In this document: positions 1 to 12,160 of the stretch, piece by piece
Layout of the letters: each line of letters begins with the position of its first letter
How positions within the stretch are numbered: the first letter of the stretch is position 1
NCBI RefSeq assembly: GCF_019059575.1
Contig: NW_024881792.1
Span: 124,001-188,000, forward strand
Direction: 5' to 3'
Source of the DNA: Amphibalanus amphitrite
Taxonomy: Eukaryota; Arthropoda; Thecostraca; Balanomorpha; Balanidae
DNA: 64,000 nt
Notes under the pieces: generated by a model
What the model saw: only the letters and a program-made list of their open reading frames with translations
Databases searched by the model: none
What the model was told of the DNA's origin: nothing
Program-made: the position numbers and the translations under genes

Positions 1-505
1 TGATGTGTTTCGATTAACTCCGATAGGCAGAGTGGAAGTTCAAAGGTTCCAAGGGTACTCCAGAGCCGAGGTAATTTAGGACGTGGGATCGACTGCAGGG
101 ATAGGAAAAGGGGGAGGGAAGCGAGACGTCGCAGTTTGGCAATACGGACAAGTTTGAGTCAGATGAGTGAAAGTGTGTGAGACTGGATGAGTGTCTGCGG
201 GAGCAATTGCGCTTAAGTTAATCAGTTCGACCACCTAGCACCCTTTTATTATCCTCAGGGATGGACCATGCCCGAGGGGTCCAGAACAAACGCTTAACTG
301 CCCCCCTGTGTTTTTTTGGTGGCGGTGAAACCCAATGATGCAGTGCCTGTGTGTTCGCCAAAGATTGACTTGCCTCTAAATGGCCTCGCTAAATGCACTC
401 CTCACCGAGGGCGGACGGCAGAGAACAAAGTCCGCACAAAGCCGACCCGCACTCAACCACACAGCACCACAGCCCAGGGCGACTGAGGAGAGAGGCCCCC
501 CTACA
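1..505 (+). repeat. 5' LTR, missing its first about 12 bases
   Basis: This matches 12173-12677. The 3' copy can be extended 12 bases leftward to a TGTAG at 12161, which is the inverted complement of the CTACA that ends both LTRs at 505 and 12677. The window therefore probably starts 12 bp inside the LTR, whose full length would be 517 bp. Confidence 0.88.
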
Positions 506-508
506 GAC

Positions 509-526
509 TGGCGCCCAACGTGGGGC
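509..526 (+). other. Primer-binding site for tRNA-Lys(CUU)
   Basis: The 18 bases TGGCGCCCAACGTGGGGC begin three bases after the LTR end. They are the exact complement of the 3' end of animal tRNA-Lys(CUU) including CCA, as I know that tRNA. This fixes the element's strand and shows that it replicated by tRNA-primed reverse transcription. Confidence 0.85.
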
Positions 527-569
527 CAAGTCAAGTCGATGGCGTCACATAAACCCGGCAGAAAGGCGC

Positions 570-1726
570 ATGTTCACGAACCCAGAGAAGAATGATTGCA
601 AAACAAGTGACGGTGAAAACCTAGATGACCAGGAGGCATCGAGAGGAAGGAATCCTAAGCTGTTACAAATGCTATAACCCACGCTTCGCGACCCAAGGGC
701 TAATGGAACAGCTAGTGTCTACCCTGGAAATTCACGACGCCATGGGAAAGGAGGACACCAACGAATAAACTATCAAAACCACATGAAGAAGACTATACAG
801 ACAGAAGCAGGAAAAAAAAACAGACTATAGAAACCACTACCTCGCAACCAGCGCTGACCGATCGAGAGGGACTAGAAGGAGGAGGACGAAGATGAAGAGG
901 AGGACGAGGATGAAGAGGAGGAAGAGGAGGACGAGGATGAAGAGGAGGACGAGGATGGAGAGGAGGACGAGTATGAAGAGGAGGACGAGGATGAAGAGGA
1001 GGACGGGGTTGAAGAGGAGGAAGAGGAGGACGAGGATGAAGAGGAGGACGAGGATGGAGAGGAGGACGAGGATGGAGAGGAGGACGAGGATGGAGAGGAG
1101 GACGAGGATGAAGAGGAGGACGAGGATGAAGAGGAGGACGAGGATGAAGAGGAGGACGAGGACGAAGAGGAGGACGAGGATGAAGAGGAGGACGAGGATG
1201 AAGAGGAGGACGAGGATGAAGAGGAGGACAAGGATGAAGAGGAGGACGAGGACAAAGAGAAGGACGAGGACGAAGAGGAGGACGAGGATGAAGAGGAGGA
1301 CGAAGATGAAGAGGAGGATGAGGATGAAGAGGAGGACGAGGATGAAGAGGAGGACGATGATGAAGAGGAGGACGAGGAATAAGAGAGACGACCATGCCGA
1401 AGGGGATAGCAACAAGAAAGTACAGGATCTCGGCGGAGCGGACGAGATAGGACGGCGGAAGGCTACCAACACCAACAACATGTGCACAACCAACTACGTA
1501 CAACAACCAACTACCGCTGCCCCCGTACAACCGCAGAGCGACACCAGCCGGCCAGTGGATTCGCTGTGAGAGGAGCGACCGAAGTGCCGGAAACGGAGCA
1601 CGGCCACGGGACTATGACTCACGAGTGATCTGCTTCTGTTACTGCAATGAAGCTGGACATATCAAGAGGTTTAGTCCCCACGTACGAGAACGGCAATCGG
1701 GAAACGAGAGCCACCGACTGCGCTGA
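570..1726 (+). pseudogene. Decayed gag-like region with acidic tract and degenerate zinc knuckle
   Basis: A short frame opens at the ATG at 570 and stops near 677. A GA-rich tract (880-1381) follows that in one frame encodes only Asp and Glu with few other residues but has no ATG and ends in TAA. Near its end (1631-1678) there is a Cys-rich stretch with the C-x4-H spacing and the residues NEAGH of a retroviral CCHC zinc knuckle. The spacing of the first two cysteines is off and the last cysteine is Ser, so the knuckle is degenerate. It lies just upstream of a protease-like segment, which is where the nucleocapsid part of gag belongs. The frames are not joined and no functional Gag can be made. 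The gag assignment rests on order and the knuckle only. Confidence 0.5.
880..1381 (+). repeat. 18-bp GA-rich minisatellite
   Basis: About 27 imperfect copies of gatgaagaggaggacgag are seen. The unit length is a multiple of three, so every frame on both strands stays open: an acidic frame, an Arg/Lys/Met frame and, on the other strand, Ser-only and Pro/His/Leu frames. The apparent long ORFs over this tract are by-products of the repeat. Confidence 0.9.
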
Positions 1727-1951
1727 AGCGGCAGTCGGCGCATCTGATGCTTCGACGCCCGTACAAAGTCCAGCAAAATAGCTATGAGGGAAGCTACGCT
1801 TAACGGTACGTCTTATCCAGATCGAAACCAGGAGACAAACCGAAGTAAGCCAAGTACGCGCTAAGCCAAACCAGACACCGGGTACGCTCGAAGGGACCGG
1901 AACAAGACGACTGAGGACGTGTACATGCCGCATTCAAAGCGAGGCGCAGAT

Positions 1952-2262
1952 GCTTCCGTGCTACTCGACACAGGGTCCATGGTCACAATCGTAAATGCCT
2001 AGCTACTGGAGTTCAAGTACGGCCTCGCAAGACCCCAGGCGAGGCCACCAACGTCATCTTAAAATCCACTTCAGGACATCAAATACCGATCGCTTACGAA
2101 GTCACCCTCAGCCTCACATTTGGAAAAAAAATCACGATGAAACATCCAGCTCTCGTAAGCCGAGACATCCTTCAAGACGCTACCATTGGCTTTGACTACA
2201 GTAAACAACACGGGATGACGATCAACGCGGTGAGACAACTCGTCCAGCTGCCAGGATCCTAG
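1952..2262 (+). pseudogene. Retroelement aspartic protease remnant
   Basis: The segment at 1952-1999 contains the catalytic motif LLDTGS (Asp-Thr-Gly codons at 1967-1975) followed by a hydrophobic run, as in Ty3/gypsy and retroviral proteases. It ends in TAG at 2000. From 2056 a different frame runs to TAG at 2260 and carries the expected later half of such a protease: a GHQI(P)I strand, a beta-strand, and SRDILQDATIGFDY, which corresponds to the ILG-DF flap-end region. The two halves are in different frames, so the gene is broken by a stop and a frameshift. Reverse transcriptase should follow but is absent. The protease identity is fairly secure; the family is Ty3/gypsy-like by resemblance only. 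Confidence 0.7.
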
Positions 2263-3506
2263 AAAAATTTCCTTGGAAAATGCAGATCAAGTGGTTGAGG
2301 AATGTCTGGCTGGTGTGTGAACAGGAACCAGCCTGAAAATCACACGGGAAACCATCTGGGATCGAGCGAGGAGAGAGAATGGTACCCGCGGGCGACTGAA
2401 AGGAGCAGCAAGAAACCGGGGCAGCGCGACCAAGAAGAGGAAGGGAAGGAACGGACAACGATCAAGAAATCTGAACCACACCCAACGAAGACGTCAGCGC
2501 CAGCAGGCGAAGAAAGCAAAAACTTTTCGACTCCAACAGACGAGCAGGGACGACTGATCGCAGAAAAGCCTGTTAACGTCGTCGCTTCCAACAATGACCG
2601 CCAGGAATGGAGGAGACCAGATCAACACCGAAAAAAAAGCCAACAGAACGGCAGGGAGACGGAGAGAGCTCGCTCTACACAAACAAAGGAGCACCGACCT
2701 CAGCAATAGACTTCATCTAACTACAACTGGACGGCAGTTCAGACCAACTCCAGAAACAAGAGCCAACGGAGCGATGGGAAGACGGAGAGAGCTCGCTCTA
2801 CAACGGAGGGAGACGAGGATATCCAGCTTGAACCGAACGCAGGAGCCCTGACCTCAAGGGCCGGCCCTGTTGAACTACCAACGGACGGTAGCCCAGACCA
2901 GCAAGAACAAGAGACAACGGAACGGAGAGAAGACGCAGAGAGACAGATCTTCAGGAACATAGGAGCGACGACCTCAGTTCTCAGCAACCGATCTCAGCGG
3001 AACACCAACGGACGGCAGCTCGGACCGACGGCCAGGACAAGAAACAGCGAAACGCACGACAACTCTGTTGCACTGCACCATCTCCATCGCCCAGGCCCTC
3101 AGTCACCGGGAGGCCGGTAGTGCCCCCGCAGGAATCCGAACCAATCAGTCAACACTCAAGTCTCAACCAAGCCGAGCGAGCCGCTACCCGCCATTGCCTG
3201 GCCGGCCACTTCACGGACCAACAAGCAGAGAGAGGCGGCAACAGCAGGATCGGAACCAGTCAGGAGAGTCAGCACACCACCACCACTGACGAAATCGCGA
3301 CAATCCAGGAGGAAAATCGGCTCGAAGAAAAAAAACAATGGCTAGTCCCATCAACATCGCTAGCAGACCAACGCGCTACCGAAATCCCCTCCGAAGCTGG
3401 AAACTCGGGTGGTGGGCAAGCCGAAGCAGCGAGGAGAATGCCAAGGGAGGACACCCCGCGATCACACCGGGCGGATGACGGCAGCCACTGGGACGGAGCT
3501 CCCTAG
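2263..3506 (+). repeat. Gln/Arg-rich region with about three degenerate 100-150-bp repeats
   Basis: Several overlapping open frames are rich in Gln, Arg, Thr and Pro. Within 2594-3056 I see about three imperfect copies of a unit containing ggacggcag, cagacc and gacggagagagctcgctctaca. The reverse transcriptase and integrase expected here are not visible. No product is assigned. Confidence 0.4.
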
Positions 3507-4373
3507 CGCAGTATCGACAGAAACAGCCAAGAAAACCCTCCACCTGAAGCAGAATCAACTCGAACCACGCTGTTTGTAGTACCCTTCCGAGATGACCACA
3601 ACGAAGTCAGCACAGCTTGCGAGAGGGTGCTGCAGCCGTCGAAATCTTCCATTTACGCGATCGACTACCACAAGTGCCTGCAAGTTCTACCCGGCGAAGA
3701 AACGTTCTCTCTGCGCTACACGGGAACAGCCTAACCGCCAAAAGGCTCCCGACTCCAAGGGACCGGCGTGTTCTCCTTGGCAGTAGGATGCGCGGCCATG
3801 GGGGACCGCTACGCAGTGCCAGCCTGCTACTGCCGGAAAAGAAGTGAACCTGACACGATTCCCCTGCAGATATTCTCCAATTCAACTGCCAATTTCACTG
3901 AACTTCCAACACTAAACGCAACGAACAAGACAAATCTACAAGAAATCATTAAGCAAACGTCTATCGTGGAAAGAAGCCCGACGTTGTCCGAACTACAGCA
4001 ACAGGTGAAGGACTGGAGAACGCAGGAAGAGTCGACCACCTGAGCGGAGATCGTCGTCGACCACACCGCCCTAATCCTGGGAGCGATTGCCACCCTGGGC
4101 GCCATAGGCCTCACCATCCTAGCCTGCCCACGAAGGCGCCAAGAACGAATGTCCGGTTACGATCGCACATCCTCGCTCACCACCTCTGACCCAATACCAG
4201 CCACACGCACTCCGGGCAAACCAGATCCCTCCACCATGGCACTCCGGAGCCGTATCTTCCGCCTGGAGATAACGGTTCGAGAAATGCAGCGGAAGATGAG
4301 GGAACTGAAAGACCAGGAGAGGGAACCGCAAGATCTTAAGAAGAAATGCGACACACTCGCATGCCTTCTGTGA
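3507..4373 (+). pseudogene. Env-like membrane glycoprotein remnant with two in-frame stops
   Basis: One frame (289 codons) continues from 3507 to the TGA at 4371, interrupted in frame by TAA at 3732-3734 and TGA at 4041-4043. It carries four clustered N-glycosylation sequons (NST, NFT, NAT, NKT, about 3882-3935), then a roughly 20-residue hydrophobic helix (about 4065-4127) ended by a basic stop-transfer cluster (RRR). A hydrophilic tail of about 80 residues follows, with a charged coiled-coil-like end. This is the layout of the C-terminal half of a viral envelope protein and its position, downstream of the protease remnant, is that of env. No fusion peptide or furin site is certain. It cannot be expressed whole. 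A captured host membrane-protein piece is the alternative. Confidence 0.45.
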
Positions 4374-7300
4374 GCAGATGAACGACAGGACCGAAACCGG
4401 TCATCTATCAGCGCCACCACCCGGAGGACGAGACCAGGGGCAAGGCGAGGGAGCAGACGTTCGGCGACGCCCACGCCGCGGAATACCGCAGGTCTTCGCG
4501 GACGACCCCGACGACAGGGAGCCGGAGCGACGGACCAGGCAGCAGGAGAAACTGACAGCCGCTGGGTAAGGGTGTTGGGAATGGTGTATGGGGAGTAGGT
4601 GTTGCCATGTTTAGAATAGGATTGTGCATGCACGCTCGTTGACCAACATGTAAAATGGCTACCAAAGGGGGGCCTACGGGATGGCACTCGTTCAACCAAA
4701 GTAATCAGTCTTGATCGCGGGGTCGCGATCTTAGAAAAGTCAGCCTGAAAATGTAATGAGATTACATTTTTTTCACCAGACTATGCATAAAAATTTTGAA
4801 CGCAGGCTGAGTTCACTGGTGCACATTCCTCAGCAGCAGGTGTTCCTGTCCCGACCTTCCTTTCCCTCTCCCACGCTACGCGCGAAAACAGCGAGGCATT
4901 CCGCCCCAAAATGACGCAGCGAATGGAGCAGGCACACATGCCGCCGCCGACTGATTGGAGGCGATCGGCGCGGCAGAAACGATTGTAACGAGTGTCTATG
5001 ACCAGACTAACGGCCATTCAGGATGCTCCCAGTAGCAGAGGCGGATCGGCCAAACCTTCCCGAAGTCACGTACTAGAAAGAGGACGCCAACAAATGGCGC
5101 GGCCCACCTCCGGCTTCAGTAATTAAGGAGGCAGGTGGCATGCCAAACGGGAAAACAAGGGAAGAGTGAGCAGCAAACACATTGCAACAGCAATCAGCGG
5201 GCCAAATCAACAACGACAATTGCACGACTGAAACCACCAATCGAAGGTGAATCCGTAGATACCCGACAACCCACAATCAAATCCAACCCTTGCATAGAAA
5301 AGCCATCAGGAGGAGACAGGGATCATTGCAAGACATAAAGCAATGCGGGGAAATTGTCGGTGCTGCAAACCAAAGCTCCGAAGCTAAATGAGAACGGTAT
5401 ACTATTCTCTGGTTCAGGATGTTTATAAACTCAACGGAAGGAAGACAACCGGCAAGGAAGAACAGATGAATGTACAGTTGACCCAATGTACAGTTGACCC
5501 GGTTGCACGACCGCCGGCAAACAGGCTGAAAAAAAAGATGTTTCATGATACCGGCTCGGCAGTACACAGAAAATACGCAAAACATCGCCGGAAGAGTGGT
5601 AGTATGAACGGAACAAAATTGTCTGAGTTGATGAGCGGCTTAGTAAATTACATGCAAAATAGCGAATTCACAATCAAGAACCACTAAAGAAGAGAAATCG
5701 CCCGTGTAGCTCAAAACAGCTAAATCAACAGAGAAGGAATTCGCAAAAGTTGAGTCCTCACAAAAGCTCACCGAATCTGAAGAAAAGTTAACCGGAAATG
5801 AAACCAAGACGCTGCAGAAATTCACTCAACCCGCAAAAAGGGAATCGGTTAATTGCACATTGGAACGATCCGCCGAATATAAAGAGCGGGTCAGGTCACC
5901 AGAAGATAAACGTGGAAGATATCTTTTTACACAGCTGAAACAAATTCAGAAGGGCCGGCTTTTCACGGAATGGATCGAGAACTGGAGATGAAATCGTTGC
6001 GCGGCAGAAAATCACCCAACCCCAGTGCTGCAACATGTCACTTGTAAATTGCAAGGACCTGCTGTTTACCGAATGGATCAAGTTACCAGAAGATGAACGT
6101 AAAACCCAGCGAGTGGCCGCATTCCGGACTTCTCGAAATCATCCACTTCAGAAGCCGGAACGAATAGCCACGCTAACAGTTTTCCGTTTAAACCAGCAAA
6201 GATAAAACATCTGTGAGAGATGAACATCCAGGGAGCTTGACTATGCGTCAAATTGAAGATGAGGCAAATATTGGATTTCGCCATGCCGAGACACGAAAGA
6301 ACAGCAATTTTCTCATCAGGGAATCTGGAGCGGTTTCTGAAGAGAAGGCCAAAACAAGCAAAAATGAGAAGTGAAGACAAATTTAAAATCAATGCGAGCT
6401 GAAGTAAAATTAACGGATTACAGCACAAGAAAAACCCGATAAAGAATGGGAAGACCACAGATACAGCAATACTATCAGGTCATCCGCCTACAAAACCAAG
6501 CAAACGCCTCCAGAAAAGGATTTGCAATTGCAACTTTCGTGAAATGGAACAAGAAATTTGTATAACTAAGGCCAGAATCAAGCGAAGGAAATTCGAAAGA
6601 ACAGAATATCTGAGCACAAGGCCCCTCGAAATCGCGAGAAGCCAGCAAAATGGCGTCGGTGAAAGGCGAAAGATCGAGAGAAAGGACGGAAAGCATAAAA
6701 AGGGGAGGAGAGACGGCGCTCGCTCTCACTGTTACTCCGGACGTCCCTCCACACACTGCTCCTCCGGACGGCACTCCGAACAGTGCTCCTCCGGGCGTCA
6801 CCACGGCAGCCGTGATCCAGTCAACGCTACGCCTCGCAGCAGCCTCATCGGCGACCATCGGTTGCAAGTGAGTTTGAAGCGGACACATCAGAACGCATCC
6901 CCTTTCACCATGTAACCACGCCTCATATCCACCCCTAGCCGCCAGTTGCAATTATGATATCTGCTGGTTGTTCCGTTTGTGCGGGTGCCACCCCGGGTAT
7001 GGTCCAACCCTTAGTAGACATTTACCGGTCGGGGGAGGGAGTACGTTTATTTAGTCAACATCGCCCACCCGGTCTATAGATCATACCGTGGCGCGATAAT
7101 GGCGATGTTCGATGAACTATACGTCGATCCGAGATTGTAAATACGTTGGGTCAAATGTTTTTTTTCCGCGGGCGAGGTGAGCCCGCCCGGCTTTTCAGGC
7201 CCGGCAGGATATGTGGGCATTGGATTTGCGCTTCAGGATTACATTTTGGGGGGGGGGGGCATCAATTATGCATCCAGCATCTAAAGTGTGCCTACTCCGG

Positions 7301-8140
7301 TTTTTTTCAGTTAGTGGGGAGGGGTAGATTTTAAGCCTAAGCGGTTTCATCCGATACAAGGGGTCAATGAGTTTGAGTGCAGGAAAGATTTTGTAGCCGC
7401 TTGGGGGCTCGCTCCGCCCCCCCCCCAAACTGTGTGATTAACTTGTTAGGTTACCGGTCGATTTAGTATTTTTTTCCGTTCCTTTTTTTGAATCATTTGC
7501 TTTTGTATTGCGAGTTTCATATCTTCTTGTTTGATTGAATATATCTTGGAAAAGTACCCATATCTGTTGAGGATATTAGGGAGGGAATGGTGAACGAGCA
7601 GACCCAGCGAGAGCGTTTTGGCCGTCGATACTTGGAAAACCAAGCGAAACATCACCCTTCACACTGCTCTCACCCGTGAGCATGCCGTTTCTTCGCGGAA
7701 CACAAACACTGGGAAAACGCACGCAGTATCACGCCGAGTCGTTGTTGTCCTAGTGACCGTCGTTAAAGCTCTAACTCGTAATAATGAGAGTGAAATAGAT
7801 ATTTGCCTCGGTGTTACTTTTAAACTTGATAATGATGAGTCACAGTTACCTCGATTTAGCGTATTTTTTTTGTAAGTTATCGTAAGTACATTAAAATCTA
7901 TGTCTGATCGCGTTCTCTTCCGAATGTACAAGGATAGGTAGGGTCCACTCTCGCTTAACATGGGCGGAGTCAGCCGGCACGGCCGTCGGTGATTGGCGCA
8001 GTTTTTTTTCGGGGGGAGAGGTACCGCGTAAGGGACGTGCCCAGCTACACTAATCTCGGAGAGCGCGGTAGTGACCAGGCTGACCCCGAAGCACCTGAAC
8101 TGATTCCACATCCTCGTCGTCTGGCCAACTCGCGGCCGAG
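4374..8140 (+). other. Internal region of the LTR element, no recognisable gene
   Basis: Only short, overlapping open frames occur. Small structures include a perfect 8-bp stem around 4750-4772 (tgtaat/attaca), a 17-bp direct duplication near 5470-5500 (gtacagttgaccc twice), two diverged copies of a segment with accagaagat-aacgt (5898 and 6082), and a Cys/Ser/Gly-rich frame at 6544-6915 built on a repeated ctcctccgg motif. There are G and C runs at 7249-7260 and 7417-7426. No domain could be assigned. Confidence 0.5.
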
Positions 8141-8970
8141 TTAATATCCTGCCTTAAGACAATGCAGCGCTCGAACGGGAGCTGTTTGATTGTCGCCCGG
8201 TCAGAACGGACCGGGTTATTATCCTGCCTTAAGACACTGCAGCGCTCGAACGGGAGCTGTTTGTTGTCGTCCGGTCAGAACGGACCGGGTTATTATCCTG
8301 CCTTAAGACACTGCAGCGCTCGAACGGGAGCTGTTTGATTGTCGCCCGGTCAGAACGGACCGGGTTATTATCCTGCCTTAAGACACTGCAGCGCTCGAAC
8401 GGGAGCTGTTTGATTGTCGCCCGGTCAGAACGGACCGGGTTATTATCCTGCCTTAAGACACTGCAGCGCTCGAACGGGAGCTGTTTGTTGTCGTCCGGTC
8501 AGAACGGACCGGGTTATTATCCTGCCTTAAGACACTGCAGCGCTCGAACGGGAGCTGTTTGATTGTCGCCCGGTCAGAACGGACCGGGTTATTATCCTGC
8601 CTTAAGACACTGCAGCGCTCGGACGGGAGCTGTTTGATTGTCGTCCGGTCAGAACGGACCGGGTTGTTATCCTGCCTTAAGACACTGCAGCGCTCGAACG
8701 GGAGCTGTTTGATTGTCGCCCGGTCAGAACGGACCGGGTTATTATCCTGCCTTAAGACACTACAGCGCTCGAACGGGAGCTGTTTGATTGTCGTCCGGTC
8801 AGAACGGACCGGGTTATGGTCCTGCCTTAAGACAATGAAGCGCTCGAACGGGAGCTGTTTGATTGTCGTCCGGTCAGAACGGACCGGGTTATTATCCTGT
8901 CTTAGACAACGCAGCGCTCGCACGGGCGCTGTTCGATTGTCGCCTGGTCAACACTGACCGGGTTATCATC
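8141..8970 (+). repeat. 75-bp tandem array with an internal hairpin in each unit
   Basis: About 11 copies of a 74-75-bp unit are seen. Each contains ccggtcagaacggaccgg, an inverted repeat with a 6-bp stem and 6-base loop, and a constant segment ccttaagacactgcagcgct. Most copies are more than 95% alike and a few differ as a subtype (ttgttgtcgtcc in place of ttgattgtcgcc). Units of 75 bp keep frames open on both strands, which explains the apparent 25-residue protein repeats. I read it as a minisatellite in the untranslated part of the element. Confidence 0.92.
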
Positions 8971-10620
8971 CGTCCACATTTTCCAGCCCATAATAATCTC
9001 AGCACAAGGAATGCCTGCCGCTCCGCCTGGTCCGTACGGGTCAATGACTTAAATTGGGGGCGGGGACTCCGCCCGGTAGCCCGGCCGGTGGGGCCGAGCG
9101 GCGCAATTACCCGGGGAGGAACGCTTGGGCGGCCCGCCGCCCTGTCATGCGAGTGAACGCTTATGCCATCTAGGGAGTGAATCAGAAACGATAAGCCGAG
9201 CCCTCCTCGGTTACCGGCGTGACACGCGACCGTAGTGCCGTCTGCAGGACACACACGACACTTTCAAGGGGGCCGAGCCGACCACGATTACGCTCAGACA
9301 CTGACAGGTAGAGAATATGTATGTGAGATGCCTGATCAACGTTAAGACAAGCCGACAGGGTTAATAGTCAAGTAACATAACTTACAGAGTCTTCTATTCC
9401 CGGTTTCGCTCCATGATAGGCAGAAGGTATCATATAGAGAATCATTTAGACAAGGGGATGCTGAATTTAAGTCTTGATTTCGCAGCCGGCAATAAATTCC
9501 CATCTAGGACATTAAAGATACGGACAGGTTTTGCATAGCTAATAATTGGTGATATCTTCAATTGAGCCCGACCCGATCAACAACTAATTAGACCGCTCTT
9601 GGCCACAAGGATCTCAGTAATAGAACACTTGTTTAGAACTGATCACCGTCAACCCGGCTTGTGTAGATGACCGATGGCCTCAGGGTAACGTGATGATGGA
9701 AAGTCATTGAAACAGAAGCCGGTTTCGCTAACACTTAGAGTTTGCAATTACGAGAATTAGCTCGAGTCTAAGGGAAAGACTGGCCATCAACTTATATTCG
9801 GGTTTCGCGAAACCTCCGTGCATAAATTTGAGTTTCACAGTAAACAAGGATAGTTTTTCATGATTTATCACCCGGCACCTTAAGGCATTCGACAGTTCTC
9901 GGCCGTGAATCGTTTTGCGGGCTAATCTCCCGGCGAGACCTACCAGCTATGTAACATTGCTAGAGCGTCATTAATTAAGTTTTTTTTTTGGGAAATCGTC
10001 GATATGAAAACGAGACGTAAATTGGGAAAAATATGCAAACTCGATAATGTGCTATTGATTGAATAAAACCAGTTTTCTTGTATTCAGGTTTATTGTTAAA
10101 CTTTGCGTACCGGAGTTGCCATAAAAGTGAAGTCCAGTGAAATTGAAATCAACGTAGTAGGCAAAGGTGCTTATCCATTGTTAAGTGCAAACGCTTGCAA
10201 TTATCACTATTTTCCAGGCCAAAGCCTTTAGCGGAGGGACTTTATAAGCCCCGCTACGGTTCTATCTTTTGAATCAGCGTTCCCTCGATCGTTAGGATTT
10301 TGCTACGATGAATATTGGGGATGTAATTGCAACTCATTAAAGTCAATTAGCAGCAATTTCGGCATAAGGTTGGTGATCCTTGTTTTATGTGGCTTCGGTA
10401 ATTTCGTGATTAGGCATTTCATTCGGTATCGGCATGATAATTATGGTTTCGTAGTGTGACGGAAATGGTTTCGTAGTGAACAACATAATAGATATCTATC
10501 GGGCTGGAGGCCGTTCCATTCGTAACAAAGGGCCTTTACTCGTGACGTTCACCAGGAGGGGCCGTGCACGGTAAAGCACCGCTGACGCTGATTATTCCTC
10601 CGCTGCCAATAGTGTTCTGA
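8971..10620 (+). other. Non-coding internal region of the LTR element
   Basis: I see no long open frame and no repeat array. Base composition is moderate to AT-rich, with scattered stops in all frames. Confidence 0.5.
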
Positions 10621-10630
10621 TTTGATCCTC

Positions 10631-10640
10631 TACACTCTCC

Positions 10641-10683
<43 letters not shown>

Positions 10684-10781
10684 CCTCTCTCTCTCTCTCC
10701 CCTTCGTTATCTCTCTCTCTCTTCCTCCTTCGTTATCTCTCGCTTCCTCTCTCTTTCTCCCTTTTCTCTCTCTTTTCTCTA

Positions 10782-10867
<86 letters not shown>

Positions 10868-10870
10868 ACC
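10631..10870 (+). repeat. (CT)n microsatellite
   Basis: CT dinucleotides broken by short interruptions become an unbroken run at about 10785-10860. The Ser/Leu and Arg/Glu open frames over it are repeat by-products. Confidence 0.95.
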
Positions 10871-11255
10871 CTTACGATGAACACGCAGCTACACGTACGT
10901 ACAGTCACTCAGGCGGGAACGGGAGACAAGTTTCGGAGGCTGGATGATTCACGATTCGCCCACCGCGTAGGCATGATATTCTCGCACATATAACCAGGAA
11001 CCTAGGATTAGAAACGAGACCCCTGACAGGAATGGAACGTACGACATAATAGGACGTGTTTAGCCCGGGCGGAAGAGAGGAAGGAGCATGCGACCACGCC
11101 CCTGCGCGTTAAGTTCTGCCGGTAAGGACGCATCATTGGGGAGAAGGGACCTGAAAAACGTCCAAGTCTAGTTACATGGGAGCAAACGGAAACGGGACAC
11201 TAAGACACCTAGGAGCACGCAGTAAAGCGCGAACATACGCTTGTGACCGGAGGGC

Positions 11256-11456
11256 GGCACTGTAAGACGCGATATACGCTGGTAGTCGGGGAGACACCGT
11301 AAGACACGATACGCTGGTGGTCGGGGAGACACCGTAAGGCGCGATATACGCTGGCGGTCGGGGAGACGCCGTAAGACGCGATACGCTGGTGGTCGGGGAG
11401 ACACCGTAAGACGCGATACGCAGGTGATCGGGGAGACACCGTAAGTCGCGAACATA
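11256..11456 (+). repeat. 35-37-bp tandem repeat
   Basis: About five copies of a unit acgctggtggtcggggagac followed by accgtaagacgcgat are present. The core gtaagacgcgat recurs in looser form downstream (see 11756-12110). Confidence 0.9.
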
Positions 11457-11755
11457 GGTCCCTCACTGGTACTTACACCTCGATAGGTTCGGGAATAACT
11501 CCAGTAGAGTTCGGGTAAAAATTTAAAAATAGGAAGGGCCTGCGTCAAGCTCGGACGTATCCATCACTGGCAGGGTGGATGCCATCGGCAGAGCGGCAGA
11601 GAACGTTATATGCGATACAATGGTAACCCAGTGACCGCAGTTAGTCGATGAACGGATCCACATCGCGGTGAGTCGGGTAATTTGGGGGACATTGTGCATT
11701 TGTTTATTTAGGTAGGCTGCGACGGCAGTTTAATACGAGGTGCCTCGGAAAGTTA

Positions 11756-12110
11756 CGCCGTAAGACGCTAGTCCCGGTTCCAGGACGGTACGCGCCGTAA
11801 GTCGCGAATACGCAATAAAGCGGTGCCAGCCGTAATAAGGCGCGAAATATACGCTGTAAGTCGTCACGTCGTCATCATAGGGCAAGGACGCGGTAAGACG
11901 CGAATAACCGCAGGTGATCGGATAGAGATACCGTAAGTCGCGATTATACGCCGGTTATCGGGGGACGATACCGTAAGACGCGAATTATACGCTGTAAGTC
12001 GTCACTTAGTCGTTATAGGGCAAGGACGCTGTAAGACGCGAGTTATACGCCGTAAGTCGTCGGGAGATGCAGTAAGACGCGAGATAATACGTAGTAAGAC
12101 GTGCTTTGTG
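11756..12110 (+). repeat. Scattered relatives of the 35-bp repeat
   Basis: More than a dozen copies of the core gtaagacgcga or gtaagtcgcga/gtaagtcgtc occur at irregular spacing, with ggtgatcgg, ggttatcgggg and agggcaaggacgc between some. It looks like an older, expanded and scrambled version of the preceding array. It ends about 50 bp before the 3' LTR. Confidence 0.8.
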
Positions 12111-12160
12111 ATCCCAAATGTAGACCATCGATGAGTAGAAAGGGCCCATTAGGCGGAACG

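Noticed and set aside
793..1569. Long open frames on both strands (Pro/His/Leu, Ser-only, Arg/Lys/Met proteins)
   Set aside because: They are produced by the 18-bp GA-rich repeat, whose length is a multiple of three and which contains few stop triplets in any frame.
8335..8957. Proteins with 25-residue repeats on both strands
   Set aside because: The 75-bp unit keeps frames open by arithmetic. Two opposite frames are equally open and no start or domain supports either.
8141..8970. Resemblance to a CRISPR array
   Set aside because: There is no repeat-spacer alternation; whole 75-bp units are copied, and the context is a eukaryotic LTR element.
10622..10993. Leu/Ser-rich and Arg/Glu-rich frames
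   Set aside because: They come from the CT microsatellite.
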